A stretch of DNA of 64,000 nt, taken from positions 205,267,405 to 205,331,404 of the forward strand of contig OZ018319.1 in NCBI GenBank assembly GCA_963969495.1, given 5' to 3'. The notes under the pieces are model-generated. The model saw nothing but the letters and a program-made list of their open reading frames with translations. It did no database searches and was not told where the DNA came from. Shown one piece after another: positions 48,416-58,367 of the stretch. The position numbers and the translations under genes are program-made. Within the stretch, counting starts at the first letter, position 1, and each line of letters starts with the position of its first letter. The stretch is from Ceratothoa steindachneri (taxonomy: Eukaryota; Arthropoda; Malacostraca; Isopoda; Cymothoidae).

Positions 48416-50451
48416 TTTTATTTTTCCAACAAAGTTTCACTGGAGTTCATTAGTTTTTAAGGACGTTGTCGTCTTCAACTCTTTTTATTCCTTTATCGTG
48501 GTACTGGATTGAACATTTTGAAATTGAGATAAGGGTTTCAAATTTAGTTCAAATCAGCCGAATAGTTACAATGTTATTGCAAAAAAAAATCATTGAAAAC
48601 TAAAATAATTACCAACTCACCGACCAGCCTACGGACCGACATAATTTCTTATAGAGTGGCGTGCATGCGACTAAAAACATAGTGCTTTGCTATATATTTG
48701 TTTGAAAAAAAAAGAGATTGCCGAATGCTACCTGAATCTTCGGTGGTGGATAATGAAGGAAGATAAATATTCAAAATGTCTGATTCGGTCCGGTTTAACA
48801 AAAAAAAATTTATCTTTGAAGAGGCCAACTGTATGTGTGAATGATTTTCGTTGTAATGAAAATGGTATATTTTTTCCGCAATTTTCTCACTGCTGTTTAT
48901 TGGTACAGTCTCTTAAATTTCTTTTTGGCTTTTCCTAAAGACTGACCTTTTTTTTTTTACACAGATCCTGTTTCGAGACATCGCGCCACCTCTTTCGGAT
49001 CACATCTGAAAAATGAGGTGCCATTTTTCGGAACTAATCCTCTGCAAATTAAGCTGTGTTCAACGAATTTCTTTGTTACTCACGAAACCATACATTACGT
49101 TTTTCACTACTTCTTGATTCATTTTCCTTGCTTTATCCTTCTAATTCCAGGCGCATTGTATCGTTGTATGATTAATAGCTTGATTTCACTCAGTGAACAT
49201 TTTAGGTGTGAAATATATTCCTGCATTTTCCTTTGAGGAATAAATTATCAGCTTGTTTAAATTTAGATTAGAAATAGTCCCCTAAATTACACGATCCTCA
49301 TCAATTATCATATCGAGAGATCTTAAATCCTTCAAAGGTAATTAGCTTGAAATTATCAAAAGTTAAGTATCAGAATGCGATTTGTTGGTATAATCACTTG
49401 TAAAGGTATTTGTATTTGAAAGGAGAGATGTAATTACTATTTTTTAAAGATTTACAAGGGGTTAAATTGTAAAAGAAATCGTTAAATTATAACACGTATA
49501 AAGTATTTTGTCTTAGGAGTTGTTTGAATTTAATTCTGCTCATAAAAAACTGTCATTCATGAAGTCGAATGACCTATAAAGTACATGAATTTGGGAAAAT
49601 TTAGATTTTCGACTATAGCCGTATTGTCAAAATTTGCGATTTTTTCAAAGGATATTAAAGATCGACGTTTAAAACTTCATTTTTCCATGGAGATTTGTAA
49701 TTAACAACGACTTTGAATGTAAAGTAAACAAACTGCACTTTAATGCAAAATTCTTTCTGTCCCCAACCAATATTTACAGCCGGACTCAGACATCTATAAT
49801 AAATCATAACAACGCCACTTCTCTTAAACCTCTTTATGAGGTAATTAATTTTGGACTATCCTATATCAAAGAATGATGGCCAAGGGGTATGGATTTCGCA
49901 TGATGTCAAGTTTGGACGATGTTTCGCTCTTCAAAATACTGAGGAAATGACAGTGATCAGGTCAGCCTTTAGCACTACATGGCAAAGAAGATGGTGGACG
50001 GTACGTGTAAATTTAAATTTAGGGGCCATTACACCTTTGACTCTTTCACTGAATATATCCCTCAATGCCTCGATAGTATCAAGTCATTTTATGTCGTCGC
50101 CAAATTGGACATACTCTCGGGACACAGCACCATCTGATGGACCGCTCTCGAAGACCTTTATTAAGACTGCTTGGTACCCGAGACAATTCCTCACAGTTTG
50201 GTTTAATGCCCTAATCTGCAAGAGCTGTGCGTGGTACCTACAAGGGTACCGTTAAAAACGCGATTGATAACGCTCATCCTGTGTGCTGGGAACAATTCGT
50301 GCACACCAGATTTTGGAGAGGTGGTGTTTTTGGAGTTGATCTTTCATCATGCAATTTCTTTTAATTGTTGGTGACTTGCTTAGCTGTCTAGGGACGGCAG
50401 GACTTAATTGGGGACCTCAGGTGTACATTTTCTTTTACTTCTTTGCTGTTG
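48416..50451. other. Unassigned AT-rich stretch with a possible LINE remnant
   Basis: No clear gene. In the frame 49851-50255, SAFSTTWQRRWWTVRVNLNLGAIT (about 49960-50040) resembles the RTAWQRRWETVEGNLKLRAI segment of LINE E, so a very old I-group LINE remnant is possible. The rest of that frame is not recognised. Confidence 0.3.
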
Positions 50452-51091
50452 GTTTATGCTATGCCTGGGCAACCCTTGGCAAACATGGCACGCCCACAAC
50501 TGCTTACAGGCACGCAAAGCTAAATGTCCACCTTAAAAACACTAAATGAATGTATCGAGTTTGTAATTGTTGTTTTACTTTTGCTAAAAATGGTAAAGAT
50601 TTACTTCTGTTCAATATAATATGTAGTTTTGTAAGGTAAAATAATTATATTTTCTCTGTAAACTTTTTGTAGCATTAATAATGGATTAAGAATTTAAGAA
50701 TCAATAAAAGAATATCTCTAAAATCTTATATCCTTTTATTGTTTTTAATCAAGTCAAACGATTAAAAGATAGGGCATTATACTGTATTAAGAGATAGGAC
50801 ATTATACTGCATTAAGAGATAGAGCATTGTACTGTATTAAGAGATAGGGCATTATACTGTATTAAGAGATAGAGCATTGTACTGTATTAAGAGATAGGGC
50901 ATTATAATGTATTAAGAGATAGAGCATTGTACTGTATTAAGAGATAGGGCATTGTACTGTATTAAGAGATAGGGCATTATACTGAATTAAGAGATAGAGC
51001 ATTGTACTGTATTGGCACGTGAAAATATTTTGTATTAAAGTTTTAGCCGATGTGGGCGCACACAGAAAGGTTGCCCACCCCTGGTTTATGC
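50452..51091. mobile_element. hAT-like MITE containing a minisatellite
   Basis: The element is 50460-51083 (624 bp), bounded on both sides by an identical GTTTATGC (50452-50459 and 51084-51091). The left end TATGCCTGGGCAACCCTT aligns without gaps to the right end read on the minus strand, CAGGGGTGGGCAACCTTT, so the left terminus carries substitutions. Most of its right half is a 25-bp tandem repeat. Confidence 0.82.
50766..51014. repeat. 25-bp tandem repeat, 10 copies, alternating variants
   Basis: Ten units of AAGAGATAGGGCATTATAC plus TGTATT. Variants GGGCATTAT and GAGCATTGT alternate over most of the array, so the higher-order period is 50 bp. It lies inside the MITE at 50460-51083. Confidence 0.93.
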
Positions 51092-51529
51092 TATTGTTTT
51101 TATTTTGTTTATTATTTAACACTAACCTAAAGATAGATTTATCATTGTAACCCCGGCGGATCTCTCCTTGTTAATGGGTGCCAGAAGGAATCTATAAAAA
51201 CAAACAAAATAAAAACTCGAGTTCTAGACGTGTCTCAAGTTTTCACTTCCCATAACTTCACCACTGTCATTACTAACCTATTTTCTTGAGTATTCTGGAG
51301 AATATGCCCTCTTTGGTTAATGGTAGGCTTTGCTAATAATAATAATATAATAATAATAATAATGAAAATAATAATCATAATAATTTTAACGATAATAGTA
51401 ATAATGATGATAAAGATTAAATGATAATAAAATTCTAATAGCAATAATAATAATAAATACTAATAACAGTAATGATAATTATAAATTTAATAATAATGAT
51501 AATAATAGAAATACTACTCCTACAATTCT

Positions 51530-51572
<43 letters not shown>

Positions 51573-52507
51573 GAGTGTTGGTGTCTCTAATCCGAGTGGC
51601 AGTGGCAAGATTCTCTCTTTTTTTTCTCTACTCCACATTCGGAGCCTTCCATTCACTTCCGCATAACGGCTTACCGCTAAATGCTTTTACACATTCACAT
51701 TCATCCACCACTGCACCCATCCGCCTCTAGTACTACCACACACTACCGCTAGCGTCGGTACTTAACCTCTTTATTCGATACCAGGAACGTAGTGTGTAGG
51801 GGTGTGGTTGGGAGAACAGCGTGTTTCTTCAGTGTCAAATAAGCGGAGTGACCCATTAAACCAACTGCTCCCCCACCCCCACACCGTTGTGACCCTTAGA
51901 AGGAGTGCCAAGGTCAGGTGACCCCACCCTTGATCGCATTCCGCAGGTGGCTTTCCCTCGTCGGGTTTCCTTGTTTTCTTAGCTTTGTTTTGTCTCGTTT
52001 TGTGTTGTTTTCTTTCTTGTAGATGTGGGTTGGTGGTGGACCCCATTACGGGTCCTTTGGTATTACCTGGGGGGCGGAGGGCGTAAGTTAGTGCCAGTTG
52101 GTTGGTTTTCTCTTAGAGATTTCATTAGTTTATTTTTACGCCATTTATTTATTGTTTTTTTTCAATTGTTTGTATCTTTGTTTGATTTTGGTTGGTTGTT
52201 TCTTTTATCCACCAATTCTCTTTTAATTCTGAGATGGAGAGAGAGAGGTTGCGATGAAACAGATAGAAGAGAAGTGTATGTGAGAGAAGCTGACCAAAAT
52301 AATTCGTATCGCCAGGAGTCTTTGAATCGCCGGCTGGCCATGGAATTGTTGACGATCGTTTGTTCCCCGCATGACTTATTTGAGCTCAACCAAAATATCG
52401 CCAAGGATTTGTCCTAAAACACAGACCATGACATGTTTAACTTCCAAGGCAGAGGCGTAAGGAATAAGGTTACGACGTGAACTGACCTTGGAAGCCATTC
52501 TTACGAC
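51092..52507. other. Unassigned, with AT-rich and (ACT)n microsatellite
   Basis: TAA/GAT-type trinucleotides run from about 51333 to 51520, then (ACT)n at about 51531-51571. The 130-codon frame at 52025-52417 has a hydrophobic stretch but no recognisable domain, and I do not call it a gene. Confidence 0.45.
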
Positions 52508-53190
52508 GCCTCAGAGAGAGAGAGAGAGAGAGAGAGTATGAGAGTGCGCGAATTTTTGTGTGTGATAGAGGGAGTGTGTGGGGGGGAGGAGGATGTGAGA
52601 GTGCATGAGACAATATAGAGAAATAAAAATATTGAAAGCGTGAGAGAGAGTATGTGTAAGAGAAGGAATGGAAGAGACTGTGTGAGAGATAGTATGTGTA
52701 GGAGAGCGTGTGTGAGAGAGTTTGAGAGAGAGTGTGTAGGAGTATATTTGAGAGTGTGTTTGTGTGAGAGAGAGCATATCAGAATGTGTGAGGTTGCCTA
52801 TGAGAGATATAGGGTTTGAGAATGTGAGAGAGTGCGTGTGAGTGAGAATGCGTGAGAGAAAGAGTGTGTGTGAGAATATTTAAGATAGAGTGTGTGAAAG
52901 ACAGAGCGTATGAGACAGTATGTGAGAGAGTTCGTGTGAAATAGTTTATGTGAGAGACAAAGTAATAGAAAGAGTAGGAGATGGAGTGTTTGAGAGAGAG
53001 TATGTGAGAGAGTGTGTGAGTGTGTGAAACAGAGTTTGTTTAAGATAGTTTTTGAGAGAGAGTGCGCGAGGGATAAAGTGTGTTAAAGAGGGGGAGAAGG
53101 AGAGAGAGATGGAGAAAATGAGAGAGAGAGAGGGAGAGGGAGAGGGAGAAAATGAGAGAGAGAGAGAGTGAGAGACAGTATATGAGAGAG
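52508..53190 (-). repeat. Expanded (CT)/(CACTCT) tail of a LINE
   Basis: On the minus strand this is a long, degenerate mix of CT and CACACTCTCT units starting exactly at the 3' end of the CR1 LINE fragment to its right. The matching tail of the inverted copy is at 60415-60655. Frames through it are artefacts. Confidence 0.85.
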
Positions 53191-53822
53191 TCACAAGGAA
53201 AAGTAGTACCTCAAGGGACATTGCTGACGATACCGTGGAGGTACTATTTTGGGAAGGTCCTAACCTATAGCATAAGAGAAAGCATATCATAGATGAAGGC
53301 TCTCCCCGCCGACCTCTCCCACCCGCATTTGCGGGCCAGAAAGCTGAAACGATACCTGATTGTGCTGAAATAAGAGAACACAATCAGGAAGTTGTATAGA
53401 AAAGTCGAAGTCTATCTACTTGCCTCAAATCTATAATCTATACCAAGGTGGTACCATCTAGGTCAAGGTGTGGAGATCTCGTCGAGTCGAAATTTGAACT
53501 GTTCGATTGATGAACTGTTCACCACTTTTGACGGTAGAGAATTGAACGGTGTATTCAACGTGTAACCGGACTAGAGAGTTGGACAAGGCGAGAACAATCT
53601 GCTTATTTCTGATGGAAATGTCTCTTTATGTACCCTAGCATTTTCCTTTCTACCTGGAGGCACTGCTTAGAGAACTTTAGGTCACTGCTAATTAACACGT
53701 CTAAATCTGTCTCAAGGTCAGTGGTATCTAGCTGTTTGCCTAGCAAGGAGTAGTTTTCCCGAGGGCTAGCATGTCCAATGTGCATTACCTTGCACTTTTC
53801 AAAGTAATTTGTGGCCCCGTCA
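53191..53822 (-). pseudogene. CR1-type LINE fragment I (minus, internally deleted)
   Basis: Minus-strand translation: FEKCKVMHIGHASPRENYSLLGKQLDTTDLETDLDVLISSDLKFSKQCLQVERK, MLGYIKRHF, then NSLVRLHVEYTVQFST. After that it jumps directly to the 3' region, missing the thumb. It matches 59795-60420 in inverted orientation at high identity and shares the same internal deletion. Confidence 0.85.
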
Positions 53823-53951
53823 ACTACGTATGGGCCAGAATGGGAAAGGTCTTTGTCCGCAACGTGTGCATGGCCTTCAGGTCTCGCCTGGAGTTTGTGC
53901 TTGCCGCCAATGGCGGTCACATTGATTAATATTAAAGTTTAAACATTTTTA
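53823..53951. other. Spacer between LINE I and mariner
   Basis: Unassigned sequence that ends in the TA target dinucleotide of the mariner (53950-53951). Confidence 0.4.
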
Positions 53952-54035
53952 TACAGGGTCCTCCCCAAATGGGCCTGCACACACTTTTTGTGATATATCT
54001 TTCATTCATACACTAATCACCCTTACTTTGCAGGA

Positions 54036-54337
54036 CATGACAGAAGCAACACCTGTGAACACAACTCGATCTCAATGGGAGCTCCAGCAAAGAATATACT
54101 GAGTCAAACATTACTACAAGACAGGCTCGTTCAAGAAAGTGCAGGACACTTTCGTGTATCAGTTCGAATGTGAAAAAGCCCCCTCCAAAAGCAGAATTTA
54201 GGACTGTGTGCGCCACTTCGAGAACTATGGGACAGTGGAGAACCTCAATGCAGCCAGTGACAACCGTCCAAGCCCTTCGGTACGCCCCAGAAAGCGTACA
54301 GCTGAGCTGGTCAAGAGCGTCAGACGAAGCAGACCCT
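54036..54337 (+). pseudogene. Mariner transposase, N-terminal part
   Basis: ATG at 54036. The frame has a stop at codon 22 (TGA where TGG would fit a W before VKHYYKTG), then FKKVQDTFVYQFECEKAPSKSRI, another stop, and CVRHFENYGTVENLNAASDNRPSPSVRPRKRTAELVKSVRR. This is the paired helix-turn-helix DNA-binding region of Tc1/mariner transposases. It ends where the retroelement begins. Confidence 0.8.
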
Positions 54338-54607
54338 TAGTTTAGTTTAGTCCTCCCCCCCCGCAGGGTGAGGAGGACCTTCCTTTAATTATTCAAAGTA
54401 CAAAAAGTTTAAACAAGTACAAAAAATGAAATTATTGAAAAATTTCTTTAACAAACCAAAGATTTATAACAAAGACAGAGGTCCAGCTAACAAGCCTGGA
54501 TATCACCGTATGGGATAGTGGCAGGATAGTGGAAAGGGAGAAAAGAGATGTCGGAGGTCCGAGGAAAGACAGAAGAAAAGACTGGTGGAGCCAGGGGAGG
54601 AAGGAGG

Positions 54608-54631
54608 GAGCAGGTCACACCGGTAGCAGAG
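54608..54631 (-). repeat. 24-bp repeat, 3' copy (R-like)
   Basis: Identical over 24 bases to 57774-57797 (contains CACACCGGTAGCAGAG). It sits about 38 bases downstream of the minus-strand TATA box, near the expected transcription start, so it behaves like the R region of an LTR-type transcript. Confidence 0.85.
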
Positions 54632-54668
54632 CTGTTAAACGTCCGTCCCGGCTCGGGGAGTGTGGGTC

Positions 54669-54676
54669 CTTATATA
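54669..54676 (-). promoter_or_regulatory. TATA box of the retroelement (minus strand)
   Basis: ACTATATAAGGACCC on the minus strand fits a core-promoter TATA element. The position upstream of the 24-bp repeat supports it. There is no experimental evidence. Confidence 0.6.
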
Positions 54677-54705
54677 GTCCCGAGAAGGAAAGGGCCCGCA
54701 CACGC

Positions 54706-57183
54706 CTAGAAGGTTCTTGCAAAGTGCCGAGACGGGACGTCAGCCGGATTGTGCCTGCTTCGAACGTAAGAAAAATTCCGAGATGAGATCCTGAAGGCCG
54801 AGGAGTAGTTAAGTAGAGATGTAGTAGAGAGGCAGAGAAGAATAGCCTCTGGAAGTTTGCCCCTCTTTGCGTTCCAGAGGGCGCCAATATTGTCACCGTA
54901 GGTGAGGGCGCGGGGGGCAAACAAGGTGGAGAGGATGAGACCCAAGGATTCAAGATCAAAGATCCCAAGGTCCCATTGGCGGCAATCGAGGGCCATAGAG
55001 GCGCCCTGCGACCACCACCCGATGCCCCAAGGAGAGGCGTCGACGAAAAGCCCCGGAGGGGCTCCTTTAGGGGGGCGGAAACGAGTCCACCTGCCGTGGA
55101 TGAGGCGGCTAAGGTGGAGGAAAGGTGCCGGGTTGGGGTGGGCGTCTTGCGAGTAGCACAGCTGCACCCAGCAGAAAGGAAGGCGAAGTGCAGGAAGAAT
55201 GAAGTTGAGGAGTCCAGCAAGACGAGACCATGCCTTGCGGGAGACCGGGCGGGTGGACATGATGCGGAGAGCAGTCCGGGTCTTGTTCCGCATAGAGGAG
55301 GTGAGGCGGATACGCTTGAGCTTCAAGTCAATATTAAAGCCAAGGTATGAAATCTGTTTCACCGGAGTGGTGAGCGATTTCCTCCAGTTCGCGTTGATCG
55401 AGCTACGCTCGATGGTCTTCATGAACGCTCTGAGGGCGCGCTTCTGCCCAATACAGAGCACGTCGTCCAGGTAGGTGTATACCTGGATGCCGTGACCTGA
55501 AGCGAGCTGGTTCATGGTTGTCGCCGTGAGTTTCTGCATTAAGAAGGGGGCCCCATTAAAGCCCATGGGGAGACGTGTGAACCGAAACGATCGACTGTCG
55601 CATCGGATTCCGAACCAGGGGCGAGCTTTCGGATGAAGGCGTACATGGTAGAAACCATCCTTGAGGTCGAGCTTCATAGCCCAAAGATGTTCGGTGGCTG
55701 ATTCCATGATTTTCTTTACGCTGGGGAGGCTGAACTTCGGGGGGTGGTATGCCTCAGCAGCAGGAGACATGTCGTAAATAAGGCGAGCGGAGCCATTAGG
55801 CTTAGCCACCCCGAAGATCCGGTGGGCACAGCGGATGCTGGCCTCCTCAAGTACTCCACGGTCCATGAGGGCGGAAATCCAAGGGAGAGTGCGAACGTCG
55901 GAAGGGGCCCAGTTGCGGTATGTCTTATTCAAAAAGATTTTTACACCGTTCTGGGCGTTGGCCTTCTGGAGGTGGGAGATGGGGGTTATAGAGTCGTATG
56001 ACCCAGGGGTTTCCACGTCCAGGGGGGTGTCAAAGTCCACGCGGGGCGTGTCAGGCTCAAGTGGGTCGAGGCCGGGGCTTTCCCACTGGTTGCCCTGGTC
56101 ATCAGCGTTGCCTTGGTTGCCGTTGTTGTTGTCCCGTTCATTCTGTCGCTGGTCGTTACCATCGTTGTCTTCGTTACCACCGTTGCGACCTCTCATGATG
56201 TCTGGGGGGCCGCTGTTGGGGTCAATAAGGACATCACCCATTTCCGAAGGGTGGGTGTCCGAAGAGGCGATGGACGCTGGAGGGGGGGTGGCGACAGGGC
56301 CTTGAAGCACTGTGGGGACTGCGAGGCCCGGGAGAGGAATACACACGGTGTGGCACGGGGGTGAGGCCCGCGGGGGGTCGGCGAGCACAAGGGCGCCAAG
56401 CTCCTGGGCGGCGGCCTCAAAAAAGGCAGTTACCTCGGGCACAGGTAACGGGGGGTACACACAGATGGTAGGGTCGAGCAACTCGACTACCTCCGGCACA
56501 GGGGCAGCACCAAAATCTGCAAACACTGGTTGTGGGATCTCGTCCCGACGTCCTAAGGGGACATCACACACTTCGATGACACTTTCGGCAGGGCTTGGCC
56601 CAGGGGGGGGCCTAAGCACATCGTACACGATGTGAGGAATTGGCACGGGGGAAACTGAACGCACGGGGGTTCCGAAGAGGTCACCGTCGACGCAAGGCAT
56701 CCACTCCGGTGTGGATGAGGCGCCGGAGATGGTGAAGCCCGAAGCCGAAGAGTCCAAGGTAGGACTGGGGCTAGGGAAGTAAGGAGGCGAGCCGGGGCTC
56801 AAGGAACGAAATTCCTCAGAGGTATCCGACCGAGGGCGGCTGTCGTATCCCATGCGGCGGCGGTGGCGGGCGATGCGGACTTCAGTTTGCCAATCCACGC
56901 TGGATCTAACGTCGAGCAGGAACCTGCGGGCCCGCTCGAGACCGAGCTGCAGGGCGCCGCCGACCAACTCGTCGGGGCGCTGGTGCCCTGTACCAAGAGC
57001 CATATGCCGGGGGCGGTCTAGCCGCCGTCGAGCGGTTGAGGATCCGGGAGTCGTATTCAATGCCGGACTCGTTGGAGGCCTGGAGCCTCGTGTCGATGGT
57101 GGCTGCGGACCAACCATGTATGGACACTGTGTAATATAAACGGATGCGCTGGTGAATAGTATGGAACGTCGCAGTGGGTACAC
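54706..57183 (-). CDS. Retroelement polyprotein: disordered N-region, reverse transcriptase, RNase H
   Basis: 825 residues, uninterrupted. Residues about 1-120 are basic; about 120-420 are proline-rich and low-complexity, with an N/Q/D/G-rich stretch at about 332-365. The reverse transcriptase follows: WISALMDRGVLEE, GVAKPNGSARLIYDMS, WAMKLDLKDGFYHVRLHP (about 500), LPMGFNGAPFLMQKL, YTYLDDVLCIG (about 566-575), ISYLGFNID, then SRLAGLLNF. RNase H: FVDASPWGIGWW (about 713), FDLESLGLIL (E), YGDNIGALW (D), SYVRSRHNPADVPSR (about 808-818). All catalytic acids are present. The upstream frame 56906-57727 probably encodes its natural N-terminus; the first ATG here may not be the true start. Confidence 0.8.
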   Translation of the reverse strand: MYPLRRSILFTSASVYITQCPYMVGPQPPSTRGSRPPTSPALNTTPGSSTARRRLDRPRHMALGTGHQRPDELVGGALQLGLERARRFLLDVRSSVDWQTEVRIARHRRRMGYDSRPRSDTSEEFRSLSPGSPPYFPSPSPTLDSSASGFTISGASSTPEWMPCVDGDLFGTPVRSVSPVPIPHIVYDVLRPPPGPSPAESVIEVCDVPLGRRDEIPQPVFADFGAAPVPEVVELLDPTICVYPPLPVPEVTAFFEAAAQELGALVLADPPRASPPCHTVCIPLPGLAVPTVLQGPVATPPPASIASSDTHPSEMGDVLIDPNSGPPDIMRGRNGGNEDNDGNDQRQNERDNNNGNQGNADDQGNQWESPGLDPLEPDTPRVDFDTPLDVETPGSYDSITPISHLQKANAQNGVKIFLNKTYRNWAPSDVRTLPWISALMDRGVLEEASIRCAHRIFGVAKPNGSARLIYDMSPAAEAYHPPKFSLPSVKKIMESATEHLWAMKLDLKDGFYHVRLHPKARPWFGIRCDSRSFRFTRLPMGFNGAPFLMQKLTATTMNQLASGHGIQVYTYLDDVLCIGQKRALRAFMKTIERSSINANWRKSLTTPVKQISYLGFNIDLKLKRIRLTSSMRNKTRTALRIMSTRPVSRKAWSRLAGLLNFILPALRLPFCWVQLCYSQDAHPNPAPFLHLSRLIHGRWTRFRPPKGAPPGLFVDASPWGIGWWSQGASMALDCRQWDLGIFDLESLGLILSTLFAPRALTYGDNIGALWNAKRGKLPEAILLCLSTTSLLNYSSAFRISSRNFSYVRSRHNPADVPSRHFARTF

Positions 57184-57727
57184 TCAGCCGGAAGGGAAAT
57201 AGAGCCAGCAGTAACTCTATCTCAATCCTGTCTCGTGGTCTGAAGCACGATGACGAGAGGTGACGGCGAAGGTGCGTGAGAATTACTTCCCACCGGATGT
57301 GGGCGTAGCACTCAATGTCAACCGGCTGGGCCCTTGTAGTTTCTTCTGTGGTGGAGTCGTACGCTGGCGGCGGACGACTAGGCGTCCTAGGGGTTTCTGG
57401 ATCAACTAGATAGGAGAGGGGCTCTAGGTGAAAGTCTCGAAGAGCCTGAACCGGAGGGGGCGACGGTCCCCTTTCGTGGCGGGCCTCCGGCCTCTCGCTC
57501 GCCGGTGAAGTGGCGAGGCTGCGGGATGTGCCGGGGAGGAAATAGCGCGTGCTGCTCGCCTGAGAGCCAGCGCCGAATCCACCCTCGCCCGTGCAGGTCC
57601 CGGAGTCTTGCGTATCAGGAACGGACGCGGTCGCTGTTTCTGGAAGGTCTGGGAGTTCCGATGTCGGCGGGACAAGCCGAAGCCTGCTACCTGTGGATCT
57701 GGAAAGGCTCATCCCCGGAGGCCGCAA
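56906..57727 (-). CDS. Retroelement upstream frame (gag-like or N-terminal part), overlaps the RT frame
   Basis: 273 residues from the ATG at 57727. The first half is proline/serine/threonine-rich. About residues 135-225 (IRWEVILTHLRRHLSSSCFRPRDRIEIELLLALF... and RIRLYYTVSIHGWSAATIDTRLQ) look like a folded domain that I cannot name. After about residue 232 the sequence becomes arginine/proline-rich, like a wrong-frame reading, while the overlapping frame 57183-54706 becomes protein-like from about 57010. So one ancestral protein may have been split by a frameshift near 57000-57050, or a programmed frameshift joins the two. Confidence 0.55.
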   Translation of the reverse strand: MRPPGMSLSRSTGSRLRLVPPTSELPDLPETATASVPDTQDSGTCTGEGGFGAGSQASSTRYFLPGTSRSLATSPASERPEARHERGPSPPPVQALRDFHLEPLSYLVDPETPRTPSRPPPAYDSTTEETTRAQPVDIECYAHIRWEVILTHLRRHLSSSCFRPRDRIEIELLLALFPFRLSVPTATFHTIHQRIRLYYTVSIHGWSAATIDTRLQASNESGIEYDSRILNRSTAARPPPAYGSWYRAPAPRRVGRRRPAARSRAGPQVPARR

Positions 57728-57773
57728 GGCGCCGGGAGAGATGAATCAAACCAAGGAAGAAGATGAGCAGAAA

Positions 57774-57797
57774 GAGCAGGTCACACCGGTAGCAGAG
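57774..57797 (-). repeat. 24-bp repeat, 5' copy at the retroelement terminus
   Basis: Exact copy of 54608-54631. Mariner transposase sequence resumes immediately after it, which fixes the 5' end of the insertion at or very close to 57797. Confidence 0.85.
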
Positions 57798-58367
57798 GCT
57801 ATGGCAGTCAAGATACTGGAGAAGATTCAGGAGACCCCAACTTTCCTTAACCTCCTTTGGACCTCAGATGAAGCTCACTTCCATCTTGAAGGCAAGGTAA
57901 AATGGAGGAAAAATGTCTTCTGGGGGACCTTCAGACCAAATAAGGTAGTTATCAAGCCCCTGCACTCCCTTAAGTGCACGGTATGGACTGCAATCTCAGC
58001 CATAGGCATCATCGGATCATTCTTCTTCGTGGAATCTGACGCGACAGTGACAGTCTCCAAGAAGGGGTTTGTTGAGGTCCTCAAAACCTCCAAGAGTGAG
58101 CTGCAGACCCTGTTTCGGCCGCTTATGGGGAAGTTCTGGTTCCAGCAAGATGGAGCAAGCTCCTACACCTCAAACCTGTCCCAAGATTGGCTGAAAGAGA
58201 ACTTTGGTAGCCGTGTGATCAGTCTCAAGACTGATTTTGAGTGGGCACTTTACAGCCCAGACCTTAGCCCCACAGATATCTTTCTCTGGGGCTACCTTAA
58301 AGACAGAGTGTACGCGGTGAGCCCAATGACTATCACGGACCTCAAGTCATTAGTCGGTGGTTTGTAA
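57798..58367 (+). pseudogene. Mariner transposase, catalytic part (DD41D)
   Basis: MAVKILEKIQETPTFLNLLWTSDEAHFHLEG (first D), VWTAISAIGIIGSFFF, MGKFWFQQDGASSYTS (second D), YSPDLSPTDIFLWGYLKDRVY (third D). I count 41 residues between the second and third acids, which places it with DD41D Tc1/mariner elements (rosa/visitor type) and not DD34D. The three acids are intact in this half, which is open to its end at 58367. The upstream codons of the 57591-58367 frame (MQVPESCV...) belong to the retroelement and are not transposase. Confidence 0.88.

Larger units (their letters stand above)
54338..57797 (-). mobile_element. RT-RNase H retroelement, no integrase seen, inserted in mariner
   Basis: Minus-strand unit of about 3.46 kb. 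From its 5' end: a 24-bp segment (57797-57774), a leader, overlapping frames 57727-56906 and 57183-54706, then a promoter-like TATATAAG (54676-54669) and the same 24-bp segment again (54631-54608), about 270 bp of AT-rich 3' sequence with ATTAAA (about 54384-54379), and the end near 54338. No integrase, tyrosine recombinase, protease or endonuclease motif is visible. The RT and RNase H resemble DIRS/Ty3-type enzymes. Confidence 0.75.

Noticed and set aside
52025..52417. Possible host membrane protein (130 codons)
   Set aside because: A hydrophobic stretch is present, but there is no conserved motif, no splice evidence and a biased composition.
54615..55220. 201-codon minus-strand frame
   Set aside because: It overlaps the RT-RNase H frame in another register and shows serine/proline/arginine-rich composition typical of a shadow frame of GC-rich coding sequence.
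57591..57797. N-terminal part of the 258-codon frame 57591-58367 as transposase
   Set aside because: These codons are in the retroelement (antisense to its leader); transposase similarity begins at about 57798.
54338..57797. Ngaro/PAT-type split direct repeats
   Set aside because: The A1/A2-like 24-bp repeat fits, but no B1/B2 pair could be found between the 3' terminus and the sequence before the inner repeat.
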